DNA of 64,000 nt from Leucosporidium creatinivorum. Lineage: Eukaryota > Basidiomycota > Microbotryomycetes > Leucosporidiales > Leucosporidiaceae. The notes beneath the pieces were generated by a model. It did not search any database, was not told the DNA's origin, and saw nothing but the letters and a program-made list of their open reading frames with translations. The DNA lies in assembly GCA_001600635.1 (NCBI GenBank), contig BCKL01000007.1:1016303-1080302 (forward strand), read 5' to 3'. This document shows positions 43,227 through 53,719 of the stretch, piece by piece. Made by a program: the position numbers and the translations under genes. The first letter of the stretch is position 1; each line of letters begins with the position of its first letter.

Positions 43227-46169
43227 ATGGCAGACTCGACTCCCTTGGCTTCGCTGCACCCCTACGCCGCTCGCCCTTTTGCTTCGCGCTCGTCGTCGGA
43301 CGACACTGAAGTCTCTCGGCAGCTCGGCGACCCTTCTCGTGAGCTGGTCGTGCTGCAGGATGGCTCAGCAAGTAATCGAGAGCAGCTCGGTGAGTCCTGA
43401 GGGTGATCAGTCGGTTCAGCGAGGCAGACAGGACTGACTGCAGCGGACATCTCAACGATCCCAGCTCGGGGAAGCCCGCCCTGCTACTTCTCCTACCAGC
43501 GGACAGCACCTCTCTCTACTCTTCTCACACCTCGACAGTCCCTCGAACGCGGTCGATCGCTCCCCAACCTCGCCCGCCGCTTCTCCGTCAAGCTATCGCC
43601 TCGCTCGCAACCAATGGACGAAGCGCCTCGCAGGCAAAAATCGGCGCTCGGCTTTTCGAGCCTATTCAAAAGCGGCAACACCTCGAGCAGGAAGAAGAGC
43701 GGCCCTCCTGCACCTCTCACCCTCACCAACATTGTCCTGCCCCACCCTCGCGCTCCGACTCCGAGCCCCAGTCGACGCCGAGACGAGGAGGATCGCTCGC
43801 CCGTAGCGCACATTCATCCTGTCTCAGACCTCACCCCTTCCCGTCGCCGTCATCCTCACGCGAATCAGCTACATCCACCTCACTCGGCGCGCTCGGCGTA
43901 CGCAGCGATGCTTACGCCGAGCCAGCAGGAACAGATCGAGTTCGAGATGGATGAGACGCTGTGGGCGCAGCTACCGGTCTCTGCGCCTCCTTATAGGAGA
44001 TGGGAGGGACAGAGGGTCGAGCTGAGGAGGGCAAACAGCTCTGGAGACTGGGAGATTGAGATGCAGGAGGCGCGGCTGGACGACGGCGAGGAGCAGCAGG
44101 AGGGCAGAAGGTCGGGCTTGGAATGGAGAAGAGACTACAGCGACACGCCCCTGCCCTCAAGCACCTCTCCTACCACTGTCGGCTCCCCGGTCGCAACCAC
44201 CACCTCGCCTTTCCTCGATGCTCCTCGACCGACGGCGACGCCTCTCGATCTCCCCACTCCCACTCGCCCCGTTCTCATCTCCGCCTTTTCCACCGAAACC
44301 CGCTTCCGTCACTCTATCCTCAGCGCCACCGACACTCCTCCCAATTCTCGCCCCATCTCCCTCGCCTCTCAGCCCTCCATCGCCGAGACACCGAGCATCT
44401 ACCTCCGCCGACCTTCCGTGCCCGACTCGCCCACATCGACCGAGACGGACGTCTACCAGCGGCGCATCATCGAGTTCCCTCCTCCCTCTCGCCCTGTTCC
44501 GCCGACGAGCAGCTCTTTCCCCCTTCCGCCGACGAGACCTCTCTTCTCGAGCAATGGCTCCCTCTCCTCCGACTCGCATGGCTCGTCATGGCAAGGCTCC
44601 AGCCTCGAAGCGGATGGAGCGATTCCTCTGCGCACCCTCGACTCGATGTCCTTCTCCCAGGTCCTCTCCCAGAGCCTCGCGGCCGTCTGCCCCAAGCCGA
44701 TCCCCATCGTCGGCGCTGCCGCTGGAGAGGTGGAGGCGAGTTCGAGGGAGAGTGGGGCGTTGGAGGAGTTTGAGCAGGAAATATCGTTCCCCTGGAGTGG
44801 GAGCGGGAGTCTGAATGGAAGTGGAAGCGGAGGAAGGGCCAGCGAGGATCAAGGAAGGAGGAGGGAGGATCCGCTGAGTAGGGAGGATTGGAGACAATTG
44901 GAGGATTTGATGGCCGAGCAGACGGAGGACGAGGGAAGTTTCAGAGGAAGAAGTAGGATTAGCGACGGCAGCAGGAGTAGCAAGAAGTCGAGGAGGAGGG
45001 GCGTATTCGTCTCGCCCGCGGCTTCCCTCTCGGGCCTCGAGACGCCCGCCTCGGTCGACGGCTACCACACCTCGCCTCATCAGCGCAAGGATCGCTCCAA
45101 CTCGTCTCACTCTACCAGCTCCTCTGACCTAGCTCCCCAGACGCCCAACGACTACCGCATTCCTCTTCCTCGCCATTCGCCGCCTTCGCCTTCCTCCTCT
45201 CGTCACGTCGCCCACCCTCCTCGCTCGCCCGGCATCCAGCCGCTTCACCTCCTCCGACGCCACACTCCTCGCTCTCCTTCTTCCATTCACTCCGGCTTCT
45301 CCAAGTCGGCGACCTCGCGCTCTTCGCTGGAAGAGAGCACCGAGCGCTTCCAGGTGCCGAGGCAGCAGGCGTGGAGGACGGGACTGGACAAGCTGGCGTC
45401 GCTCGATGGAAGCACAAGGGGGCACAAGACCCTGCTAGTGCGCATGAGGAGCGCGAGTGCGCCAGAGTGGAGGGAGCAGAGGCCTGGCGAGGTCGGCGAG
45501 GTCGGCGCCGAGAGGAAGGAGACTTCGACGCGCTCGACTTCGACTCAGACGGTCGCCTCGGACTTCTTCATCCCTCCTTCCGACTCGGGCATCTCTATAT
45601 CCAACTCTTCCGGTACGGCAGACTCGCTCGCGTCGCTCGGCACCCTTCCTAACGCCGAATCCCTCTTCTTCTCCCTCCCTCTCTCTGCTCAAGCCCTCGC
45701 CTCTCCCCCTCTCGCTCCCGCCTCGCTATCGACACTCAAGCTTTCCTGTACCTCTCCCAAATCGGCGTCCTCCGACATCACCGCCTTCGACCTCGACTCC
45801 TCCTCGACCGATTTGGATCTCGAGCTCGACCACGTCCAATCCGCCGAGGTCGTCGACGTCGTGAGGTCGCCGGTCGGATCATCTACGATCTCTCGCGGTC
45901 GAAGTGGAGGAAGAGGAAGGGGCGAGGTGCGGAGCATGGCGAGGGCGAGTTTGATGCCGCTGAGCAAGTCGGGCTCGAGCTCGGCGCAGACGGGGGAGGG
46001 GTTGGCGAGGGTGGGAGGGGACGACTCGAGGGTTGGGAGAAATGGGGAGGAGACACCGATAGACGAGGTCAGCTTGTTGAGGGAGAAGAATAGGCAGTTG
46101 GAGGAGGAGGTGTCCAGGCTCAAGGAGGCGTTGGGGATGGGCTCGGCGAGCTCGGCCGACAGCTTGTAG
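43227..46169 (+). CDS. Long Ser/Pro-rich protein with C-terminal leucine coiled coil
   Basis: Exon 1 (43227-43389; MADSTPLASLHPYAARPFAS) is followed by intron 43390-43443 (GTGAGT ... CTGCAG). A single long exon then continues in the same frame to the stop at 46167-46169, for about 960 residues. Basic patches (RRQKSALGFSSLFKSGNTSS, NLARRFSVKLSPRS) occur near the N-terminus. The body is Ser/Pro/Thr-rich with many SP and TP sites, suggesting kinase regulation. The C-terminus TPIDEVSLLREKNRQLEEEV and SRLKEALG forms a clear leucine heptad coiled coil, probably for dimerisation. No domain was recognised. The layout resembles fungal polarity or cytoskeletal scaffolds, but that is speculation. Confidence 0.75.
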
Positions 46170-46379
46170 AGGGGTGCTAGTTGTGTGGTGCTGCAAGTGC
46201 AAGGAGGTTTGCTCTGAGCTCTCTGCAGTGCTGCAAGCGAACCCTCCCCGAGAAGCTGCACAAAGGAAAGCTCGGCGCAGTCTCGACCCCCCCTCGCCAA
46301 GGTCGCGCGAGAAGGCAAGAAAAGGCTCTCTTCTCCGTCTCACTCGTCTCAGCTCGTCGACTGTAGAGAGAGCAGCAGG

Positions 46380-48723
46380 ATGCTTGCAGCACTAGCAGAG
46401 TCACTCGGAGCCTCGGTACGTACCTCCTACCACCCTACAGACAGCTCCCTCGCGTCTCACCAGCTCACCTCCGCCTTTCCTCGCCTCGCCTCGCAGCCTT
46501 CGCAAATCGCGCTGGTCCTGCTCCTCATCAGCTCTGTACCACTCTCGCTCGTCTTCCCTTACCTCCCATCATCCACCTCATCCGTCCTACCGCACCTTTA
46601 CGCCTCGATCCCCTCGCTCATCTTCCTCTGCTTCGTGCTCGACCTCACCGCCGGCTTCTTCCAACTCCTGGCTTCGGCCGTGGCGACATGGTGCATCGTG
46701 GCATTTGGAGTCAAGAACAAGATGGGCAAGGAGGTGCCTTGGATCGTCTTTGCCGTCGTGATGGGACATTTGGCCGTCAAGTGAGTTTCGAGCTGCGACG
46801 GGCATGGCTTCAGCGTTGATGGAGTGACTAGTGCGAGTGGTGGGAGGATGCAGAAGGCAGCAGGAGACTTTCGCTGCTGCTCTGCAGCTCTCTCCCATCT
46901 CCGAAGCTCAGCTCCCGACGTCACTTGGCATTCAGCAACTGACCCCCACTTCGCTCCTACTTCCTTAGCCACATCATCCGACACCTTGACGAGACCTCTA
47001 CCGATGAGATTGAGATTACAGGATCGCAGATGGTGCTCTGCATGAAGCTCATCTCGTTTGCCTGGTCGGTCTACGATGGACAACGCCCGGTCGAGGAGTT
47101 GGATGCTACGCAGAAGAGTACTAGGATTGAGAAGGTGCCAGGACTCATCCCTTTCTTGGGCTATGCGTGAGTGCTCTGTTTCAGCAGCTACAGCTTCCCC
47201 GAAGTCTAGCAGCGAGCGCCGAAAGCTGACCTCGGCGCCTCCCTGTTCATCCACAGCTTCTTCTTCCCTTCCATCCTCGCCGGTCCCTCATACACCTACG
47301 CCTCCTACGAAGCCTTCACCTCGCATGCCCTCTTCCTCAAGGAATCCAACGCTACCCCTTCCGCCGGCATCTCTCGCCCGCTCATCCCCGACGGTCGCAG
47401 GCGCAAGGCTGCCAAACGCTTCATCACCGGTGTGATCTTCCTCGGCATCTACTCTGTTTACGGATGGCAGTTTGGCTATGGACGCATGCTCGAGGACGGC
47501 TTTGCCAAGAAGTCGATCTGGCACAGGTGAGTCTGCTCGGCAAGTTGAGGAAGGACAGTGCTGATGCTTCTCATACCGACAGGATCGCTTTCATGCAGAT
47601 TGGCGGCTTTGTCGCTCGTACAAAGTACTACTCGGTCTGGTGCATCGCGTAAGTCTTCGTCGCTTGACTTGCGCCGAGCCATTCTCATCCGCTTGCTTTC
47701 ATAGCGAGTCGGCGTTCATCGCTTCCGGCTTCGGATTCAACCCTGCTACCGGACACTACGACGCCTCCCGCAACGTTCGCATTCGCTCCATCGAGCTCGC
47801 TCCCAACTTCAAGGTGGGCTTGGCCCTCCCTGCCTTTCCCAGGCTGACGCCGCGCTGACCCTGCCTCATCTCGCACAGATTCTCCTCGACTCGTGGAACA
47901 TGAACACCAACGTCTGGCTCCGCGAGTGTATCTACAAGCGTGTTGCTAAGAAGGGAAGGAAGCCCGGCTTCAAGAGCACCCAGATCACCTTCATCACCTC
48001 GGCTCTGTATGGCGTCTCTTCTCAGCTCGCCGCTCCTTCGCTGACACATGCTCCCACCGCAGCTGGCACGGCGTCAACCCCTGCTACCTCATGACCTTCG
48101 TCCTCGGCGGCTTCTGCCAGTCGCTCGGCCGCTCCCTCCGCTCCCTCATCCGCCCCTTCTTCCTCCCTCCCGGCTCGGTCCCTCTTCCCAAGTCCTCAAC
48201 TGCTCCTTCCCTCCCTTCGGCTCCCTCCACGCCCGCCATGGAGAAGCTCGAGCCCACCCTCAACGCCGTGAACCACCCCACCATCGCCGACGCGCGCAAG
48301 AAGATGGTCGCTCCTCCTCAAACCCCGCTCAAGTGGGCATACGATATCGCCGGCATTGTCGCCACTCAACTCGCTCTCAACTTTGCCGTCGCGCCCTTCA
48401 TGCTCCTCTCGGTGCAGGGCTCCCTCGCCGCATGGGCTTCGGTCAACTACTACGGCTTGTTCGGCGTCGCTATCCCCATCCTCGCCCTCAAGCTCGGCTT
48501 GGCGGGAACGCTCAAGAAGGCGTTGAGGAAGCGCGACGAGAAGGCCGTCAGGAAGGCTGGCGGAGAGGAGGAGAAGAAGAGGTTGGCGTGGGAAAGGGAG
48601 CAGCAGAGGAAGGCGGCTGCGAGGGGAAAGGGGATCCCTAGCATGGGCATGGATGTGGAGCAGATGTTGGAGGAGGAGGAGAGGGAGGAGAGGAAGCGCG
48701 AGGAGAGCAAGAAGGAGCTGTGA
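46380..48723 (+). CDS. ALE1: Lysophospholipid acyltransferase, MBOAT family (Ale1 type)
   Basis: Ale1 re-acylates lysophospholipids with acyl-CoA in the ER (Lands cycle). Start 46380 (MLAALAESLGAS). Multiple membrane helices follow, with VPWIVFAVVMGHLAVNHIIR, GSQMVLCMKLISFAWSVYDG, GYAFFFPSILAGPSYTYASY, then YYSVWCIAESAFIASGFGFN, the MBOAT Asn motif DSWNMNTNVWLRECIYKRV, and the catalytic His in ITSALWHGVNPCYLMTFVLG. The WHG triplet lies directly after the intron that follows 48008. The C-terminus is a long charged helix (REQQRKAAARGKG ... EEEEREERKREESKKEL), longer than usual but typical of ER proteins with a basic/acidic tail. The FFFPSILAGPSYTY stretch and WHGVNP identify the LPCAT/Ale1 branch. 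Confidence 0.92.
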
Positions 48724-48950
48724 GGTGAGGCGATGGACGCTTGAGGAGGAGTAAGGCTGTTAAGACGCATCTAAACTGAATTATAGAGCAATATCATAAT
48801 GCATCTGCCATCTCTTTCCCTCGAGCAGCGAGCTTCCCCGCCTCAAGCCAGCTCGGCGGAGGCTCTCACTCTCCTCTCCTCACCCTCGCGCAAGATCATG
48901 TCAAGGACGAAGATAAATAAATGGCAACATGCTACAGCTACAACTCCGAC

Positions 48951-49984
48951 TCAACACCTCACAAATGCCTCCCCACACTGCCACAGCACCAAATCCCTCT
49001 CCTCGGCCGTCCAGCGCACCTCCTCGCTCACATCATCGACGAAGGCCACAAACTCCTCGTAGGTAGCCACCCGCTTCTTCTGATCTTGCTTGCGAGGAGT
49101 CCGGTCGTACTTGTCGAGCATGGTGAGGCAGCGGGAGGTGAGGAAGGAGAGGGGAGCATCGAGCGCCGAGAAGACTTCCAGGGTGAGGTGGGAAATGTGT
49201 CCAGCTGGATGGGCGGTGGGGGTGGCTGGGTCGTAGGCGAGGCTAACGAGGGAGAGGTCTGTGCGAGAAAGGAGTCAGTGGAGCCACGTTCGGCGACGTG
49301 AGGCGAGAGACCGACAGTCAGGGTAGCGGTAGCGGGCGAGAGCTCGCAATGGGAGGATGAGGCTATTGATGACGCGGATGTAGATGACTGAAGGGTAACA
49401 CAACTTTCAGTGAAGCTCTCTGCTGCTGGGTGCTCGGACAGCCTCACCTCGGACAAGCTTGCGAGCGATCTCGGCGTTCGGAGCCTCCTTGCGAGAGGCG
49501 GCTGAGAGCGCCCTCTGCAGCAGGACTTCGAGCTCAGCAATCCTCAGAGCTTGTTGTACATTGCGCTCTTCCTGGAGCTGCAGCGAGATTCGTCAGTGCG
49601 TTAGAGGAAGTCTGAAGAGCGAGCTCGGCGCGAACCTGAATAAGGGCGTCTGCCTGTTCGAGTCTTTGCTGAAGCTCCTGGTAAGAGCAGGAGCTCGTCT
49701 GTGCAAGGGCGCATCTTTGATTAACTGTCGCTGCTGCTGCCGACGCGCAAACGACCGCGACTTACGGAATTCTCAGCCTCACTTTCCTCATCCCAAGACG
49801 AAGCCACCGAGTCTGCATCGCTGTCCTCCCACGATGCACTGCACTCGGAAGGTGCCGACTCGGCTGAAATTGATTCCTCGTACTCGTGGCTGGCGAGCGA
49901 GAAGCTGCTGGCTGAGCCTGACGGAGGGGAAGGGGATTCGGTGGTGGGCCATTCGCAGGAGACGAGCGAGGGGAAGCGGTCCAT
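48951..49984 (-). CDS. Unrecognised coiled-coil protein with a conserved-looking C-terminal domain
   Basis: ATG 49984 begins MDRFPSLVSCEWPTTESPSP; an acidic Ser-rich tail follows (SASWEDSDADSVASSWDEES). Spliced exons give SYQELQQRLEQADALIQ, LQEERNVQQALRIAELEVLL and QRALSAASRKEAPNAEIARK, a coiled coil. A compact C-terminal part follows: VIYIRVINSLILPLRALARY, LSLVSLAYDPATPTAHPAGH and ISHLTLEVFSALDAPLSFLT, then VATYEEFVAFVDDVSEEVRW and TAEERDLVLWQCGEAFVRC. The stop is at 48951-48953. Some donors are weak (GTTCGC, GTCGGT). I do not recognise the family. The last 120 residues look folded and could be an interaction domain. Confidence 0.65.
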
Positions 49985-50523
49985 CTCGATGAATTCGGAG
50001 GGGCGAGAGAGGTGGAAGGAAGTGGAAGTAACACGAAAGAGGCAGACGAGAGAGCAGGAGAGAAAAAGCAAATCCAGAGCACATTCTCAGTGAAGAGACG
50101 ATCACCAACTTGGAGCCGTGATAGCAGCGGCCCGCCAGTGAAGTGGCTGACGGCGACGCGAGTCGTGTCGGTATGCTAGTTGAAGCGTGACTGGAGCACC
50201 AGCAGTGGTATATCCTCCGCGGACCCAAATGGAGCCTTTCTCACCTGGGCGACGAAGCGGCCGCCGAAGCATCGCCGAGAAAGGGGCCAGAGGTGGAATA
50301 GGGCAGCTAGCGATGAAGGGAGAGGTGGACAAAGCTCGCACATCGTACTTGATGGGCCAGCTTGCTCCCCAGTACCCTCCCTTCGCCCATCCGACTGTGC
50401 CTGCGCGAGATCCTTGCCTTCGACTTCATCTTCTGCTCTACACCTCGTCACTCGCAGCTTCAGCAGCAGACTCGACTAGATTTTCAGACGCTCCTACTGC
50501 TCCAGCATCTTGCTACATCGAAC
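49985..50523. other. Divergent intergenic region
   Basis: These 539 bp lie between the gene at 49984 (minus) and the Par14 gene at 50524 (plus). The minus-strand frame upstream of 49984 could extend the protein to an ATG at 50071, but that would add a hydrophobic leader before an acidic domain; I judged it less likely. No other feature was seen. Confidence 0.45.
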
Positions 50524-51226
50524 ATGGCACCAAAGGGAGGCAAGGGGAAGAAGCGTGAGTCGTCGCCTCCACTAGCAGCAACTCGGGCTCACACGCTTGC
50601 TCTACTGCAGCATCCGGCGGAGGAGACGACAGTGGCGGAGGGGACAGCAGGAACAACGGTGATCTCAAGGTCGCCAACAGCTTGAAGGTGAGGAGGGAGT
50701 GAAGTCGGCTGTGGCTCAAGCGAGGGCTGTAGCTTTACGTCGGGCTGACCTTTCTGCTCCACAGCTGCGGCATATTCTGTGCGAGAAGCAGAGCAAATCT
50801 TTGGAAGCTCTGGCTAAGCTGCAGGCCGGTGAGAAGTTCGATGCCGTCGCTACGGCCTTCTCGGAGGACAAGGCGAGGCAGGGAGGCTCGCTGGGGTGGA
50901 TGGTCCGTGCGGCGATGAATGGTGAGCATTTCCGAAGCGTCTGTCTCCCGTCAAGTCGTCTCTTTCACCCTCGAGCAGAAGCCATTCGCTGCTCTCGTCG
51001 TCGCCATTCGCTGACCGCTCCCACTCCAGGCGAGTTCCAAGCACAATGCTTCTCCATCCCGCCGAGTACTTGCGCTGCACCCATCTACAAGCAGGTGAAG
51101 ACAAAGCACGGATACCAGTCAGTCTTATTCGCCCTCGCTGCTCGGCTTCGGCGCTCCTCGGCCGAGAGCGGAAGGCTGACCTTCCCCTCCTGTAGCATCG
51201 TGATGGTGGAGGATCGCAAGTTGTAG
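50524..51226 (+). CDS. Parvulin-type peptidyl-prolyl isomerase, Par14/Pin4 family
   Basis: Five exons (50524-50554, 50611-50687, 50765-50921, 51030-51117, 51196-51226) total 384 nt, encoding 127 residues, the usual Par14 size. The N-terminus is basic and Gly-rich (MAPKGGKGKKPSGGGDDSGG), as in Par14, where it binds DNA and pre-ribosomes. The parvulin fold follows: LKLRHILCEKQSKSLEALAK, FDAVATAFSEDKARQGGSLG, WMVRAAMNGEFQAQCFSIPP and VKTKHGYHIVMVEDRKL. Both conserved His residues (RHIL and GYHI) are present; the second is formed across the final intron. There is no WW domain, which separates it from Pin1. It is a probable nuclear/nucleolar proline isomerase. Confidence 0.93.
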
Positions 51227-51411
51227 AGCCAGTGCAGTGCGCCGCTCGTGTAATAGTACCCTCCCTCTCACTCGATTCGCCTACTCTCTCTCTCACTCGA
51301 CTCGCGCCCGAGACTCTCGCCGAGTTCCTTCCAAGCTCAATCGTCCGTTTGACAAGCGCTACAAAGCAGCTACAACTACAGCAGAGCACAGCAGCCTCAA
51401 TCTTCAGATCC

Positions 51412-53296
51412 TCAATCGTTGTACCCCCTCAACACACTCTTCGCCGTTCCCACCCTCGCCCCATCCTCAAGCCGAAGCTCCACCCCTCCCTTCACGCGCT
51501 CACCAACAGCAACACAAATGGCCTTCTCCCACTTCTTCAACCACTCGCCCTCCTGCACACCCACCATATACACCCACCTTTCCCCCTCGCCCTCAGCAGG
51601 GATGCGCGAGACTTTAGCTGGACGAGTAGGAGCGAGCGCCGAGGCGAGGGCGTGAGCCGAGGAGAGCGTGTGGAGGGTCGTGGAGGAGGGGGCGGGGAGA
51701 GGGAGCCAACGGCAGAGAGGGGTGGCGCAGCGGATGGTGTTGAAGTGAGGAGCGCAGGCGGCGGCGAGGAGGACGGTGGGGTAGCTGGTTCGACGGAGCG
51801 AGACGGTCAGGGAGAAGGTTCGAACGCGAGGGAAGCGGGCACGATCAACGTACACGAGAGTAAGGTAGAGAGGAATTTTGGCGGGGATGGAGAGCTGGCG
51901 CATGGCGGTGAAGAAGCCAGGAGGGCGGATGCGAATGGTCGTCGGGGCGCTATTGAATTCGACCCACACTTGACCCGTGTAGAAGGTGGATTGCACGACA
52001 GCCTCGATGCCAGCGCGAAGGGCAGTCCAGTCCCAGCCGTAGGACTCGCTGCCAGAGAGCAGTGTCAGCAAAGCGAAGAGAGCAGAAGCGACGAGACCGA
52101 ACTCACCGAGTGACTCGCAACTCCTTCAGCGGGTTCTTGCAAGCGCAGTATTCCTCGACAGCGCTTCGGACGTCCTCCTCACGACGAGCACGATCCCTCA
52201 TGCTGTCGGTGTAGGTTGTCTCGCGGTCGTGGAGAGGAGGAAGCGGGAGAGGTGAATGGGCATCGCCGAGGTCGAGGAATTGGCCCTTGTGCAGAAGGTG
52301 AGGAGCGTAGGCCGAAGCGGGGTTGGAGACGTCGGAGAGGGAGGCGGGATCTAGAGCGCGAAAGGCAGGCGTCAGCGACTGCGAAGCATCGGCGACCAGA
52401 GAGGACGAACGAATGAAGCCCGGCGCTCCTTGGCCAATGCGGGCGACGAGTTCCTCCTTGAGCTTGTAGTTGGTCACAGCAGTCGAAGCAGCGCGATATC
52501 CATCATCCGCAACGCGAGCACCGCCAATCTTGAACTTCTCCCACAAAGCGCTCTTGCCCTCAGTCGGCGTGGCCTCGGCGTTGTCGTCCTCGAGGCGAAT
52601 GGCCGCTTGAGGTGGACGAGTGTCGACTCGCTCCCACTCTCCAGCGGTGTAAAGAAGCGGGAGCTGCTCGCCTGTAGCCGCTTGAGGGTCCTCGACGCGA
52701 ATGTCGAACCGGAAATCCTCCTCCACGGCCGCCGAGCCCTTCAAGTTCGTTTTACGAGTCGTGCCGCGGACGTGAGCGATGATCTGGTGCAGGCTGGTTA
52801 GTAAGTACATGTTGTGAAGTCATTGAAAGCGTGCTCACCTGATTCGACGTGTTGGTGTGTTTGCGGATGAAGTAGAGAAGCGCTTCGGGCGACGAGTTGA
52901 TGACCGAGTCGTGGCTGTTGGACGCGGGGGAGGATGTCAGCTGCCATTTGCTCGGGAGATATGTCCGCTACTGAAGTGTGCGAGCCCTGTCAGAGTTCTG
53001 TGGACGAGAACGACGCACGATTTGATGTTGCCGAGCGAGTCGACCGAGAACGCAGCTCTATACTCGCCAGCCGCAAAGGAAGCTTCGTGGATGGAAGGGG
53101 CGGAGCTCTTGTGCTCCGTGGTAGAAGGAGCTGCAGCTGCAGCGTCGGTGAAGGGGTCGGTGTCGGCTGAGGGAGGATCGGCGAAGGGGTCTTTAGTCGC
53201 CGAACTGGCGCTCTTGTGCATGTCGGCCTGCACTCCGACCTCGGTGGTAGCGGCAGATATAGAAGTTGAAGCGACTTCGGTGTTGGGGGAGGCCAT
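51412..53296 (-). CDS. Unrecognised protein, probably fungus-specific
   Basis: ATG 53296 (MASPNTEVASTSISAATTEV). Intron 1 joins GNIK to SHDSVINSSPEALLYFIRKH, and the next exon begins with QIIAHVRGTTRKTNLKG. The long middle exon (52103-52790 region) reads EEDFRFDIRVEDPQAATGEQ, ALWEKFKIGGARVADDGYRA and EYCACKNPLKELRVTR. The last exon gives YGWDWTALRAGIEAVVQSTF, VWVEFNSAPTTIRIRPPGFF, RWVYMVGVQEGEWLKKWEKA, ending GTAKSVLRGYND; stop 51412-51414. Mixed strand/helix composition, with an ordered C-terminal half and a disordered N-terminus with DPFADPPSADTDPFTD (DPF repeats reminiscent of endocytic adaptor motifs). No transmembrane helix is evident. I cannot assign a family. Confidence 0.72.
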
Positions 53297-53719
53297 CTTG
53301 TCGAGGTGAAGGGCTTGTGAGGAGAAGAAAAGGGGAGCGACCGAGTTCGGCCTTCAAATCTCCAGCGTCTGGCTCCTCCGACGTGGCATATCGTGATGGC
53401 AGAGCACCGCTGTTAAAGGCATGACTCGACTTCTCGTGTCTTGGAGCATGCTGCGAGCCTCCCAAAGCTTCGGAGACTCCATCAGGCGCGGAGGGGAGCG
53501 TGACTCGACGCTGAAGTGAGACCCAAAGTCGGCCGAGTTGGATCCGAGAGGCTTGCAGAGGTCAAGTCCGAGCTACTGTACTGGTAGCCCGTCGTGAGAT
53601 GTAGGAAGCGACATGGGCGCAGGAAACGAAGCCAAAATGTCAAAGCTCACCGAGAGTCGACCTTCGCGAGGATCCGAGCGCGAGCCCGTTTGGCTCTGAC
53701 AACATCACCTCGTCTCCTC
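53297..53719. other. Divergent intergenic region
   Basis: These 423 bp lie between the gene at 53296 (minus) and TDP1 (plus). An upstream in-frame ATG at 53594 would add a basic stretch to TDP1, but the ATG at 53720 fits the acidic TDP1 N-terminus better. Nothing else was recognised. Confidence 0.45.
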
